DNA of 64,000 nt, taken from Protonemura montana (taxonomy: Eukaryota > Arthropoda > Insecta > Plecoptera > Nemouridae). The notes beneath the pieces were generated by a model that was not told where the DNA came from, searched no databases, and saw only the letters and a program-made list of their open reading frames with translations. Shown one piece after another: positions 63,483 to 64,000 of the stretch. The position numbers and the translations under genes were made by a program. Position 1 is the first letter of the stretch, and each line of letters opens with the position of its first letter. The DNA lies in the NCBI GenBank assembly GCA_947568835.1, contig OX387603.1:17322651-17386650 (forward strand). The letters run 5' to 3'.

Positions 63483-64000
63483 TCCCACACCCCTTCAGCC
63501 GTGGTGCCCACTCTTCGATCTGCGAGTGGTCAAGGGAGCATCTTCATCTCAACCTAATCATCGTCTTTTCACGTTGCTGTATCTTCATGATAGGAAACAC
63601 GTCTCGATCTCGAAGATAGGAACCAGTTAATTGGTTAACTTTTTCGAGAGCAGGAAAGGAAAAAGTTTCAAAACACAATGAAATCAGCAGTAAAAACATC
63701 GATTCTCCTCGCGATTGGTGAGGAGCTGAGAGCACGTAAGGGTTCAATTATATAACAACTGGTCCAGTCCATGTCAGATGATTGATACGCGCAGTCATAC
63801 AAGGAATGTCTTCATTCTGGTATCTTACATCCTGGTAAAATACTAATTCGACGCATCGGTTCTATTTCGAAGCGCAGTCTACAACAGATATCTGATAAAA
63901 GATAATAAGATAAGAAAAACATTAACTGTTAATTTGTAAATATCTGTTCGAATATTTTTCAAATATTATTATGTTCTGTGACTGTATCGCCAACGCGGAA

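Larger units (their letters stand above)
46701..64000. other. Intergenic or unassigned DNA, no convincing gene
   Basis: No domain, splice-consistent exon series or RNA gene was recognised. It contains TA and CA microsatellites, a diverged tandem of about 155 bp (52.9-53.25 kb), a GC-richer stretch at 51.6-51.9 kb, an AT-rich stretch at 60.9-61.03 kb and a poly-C tract at 63465. The longest open frames (48353-48742 and 57050-57448, both - strand) match no family I know. Confidence 0.5.

Overview
The window is nuclear DNA from an arthropod, most likely an insect. The one recognisable host gene encodes a Beaten path (Beat) family immunoglobulin protein. Its introns are large and full of repeats, the splice sites are canonical GT/AG, and the mobile elements (5S-rRNA-derived SINEs, a non-LTR retrotransposon fragment, MITEs, a NUMT) are typical of arthropods. 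I cannot name the species.

The beat-like gene lies on the + strand and enters the window already in progress. Five coding exons are visible: 4378-4586, 7622-7757, 26781-26914, 39358-39613 and 41771-41838. All splice phases match. Together they give 267 codons plus a stop, counting the first codon, which is split with an upstream exon. The product has two Ig domains, five N-glycosylation sequons and a short hydrophobic C-terminus that looks like a GPI-anchor signal. The signal-peptide exon is not in the window, or I could not find it.

The introns hold most of the interest. A 5'-truncated LINE reverse-transcriptase relic sits just before exon 2. The 19-kb second visible intron carries a MITE with long terminal inverted repeats, a hairpin repeat, and a probable DNA transposon of about 4.3 kb (15629-19941). 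That transposon has 14-bp perfect inverted ends and flanking arrays of the palindrome CAAGATCTTG. Six copies or fragments of one SINE family whose head derives from 5S rRNA are spread through the window, two of them inside the transposon. A fragment of mitochondrial ND5 (a NUMT) lies in the third visible intron.

From 41839 to the end I find no convincing gene. That stretch has possible 3' UTR of the beat-like gene, a CpG-rich block with CGA repeats (42.6-44.6 kb), a diverged tandem of about 155 bp (52.9-53.25 kb), microsatellites, and AT-rich DNA. Most short open frames look like chance. Six oligo-G/C tracts of 12-21 nt are scattered through the window.
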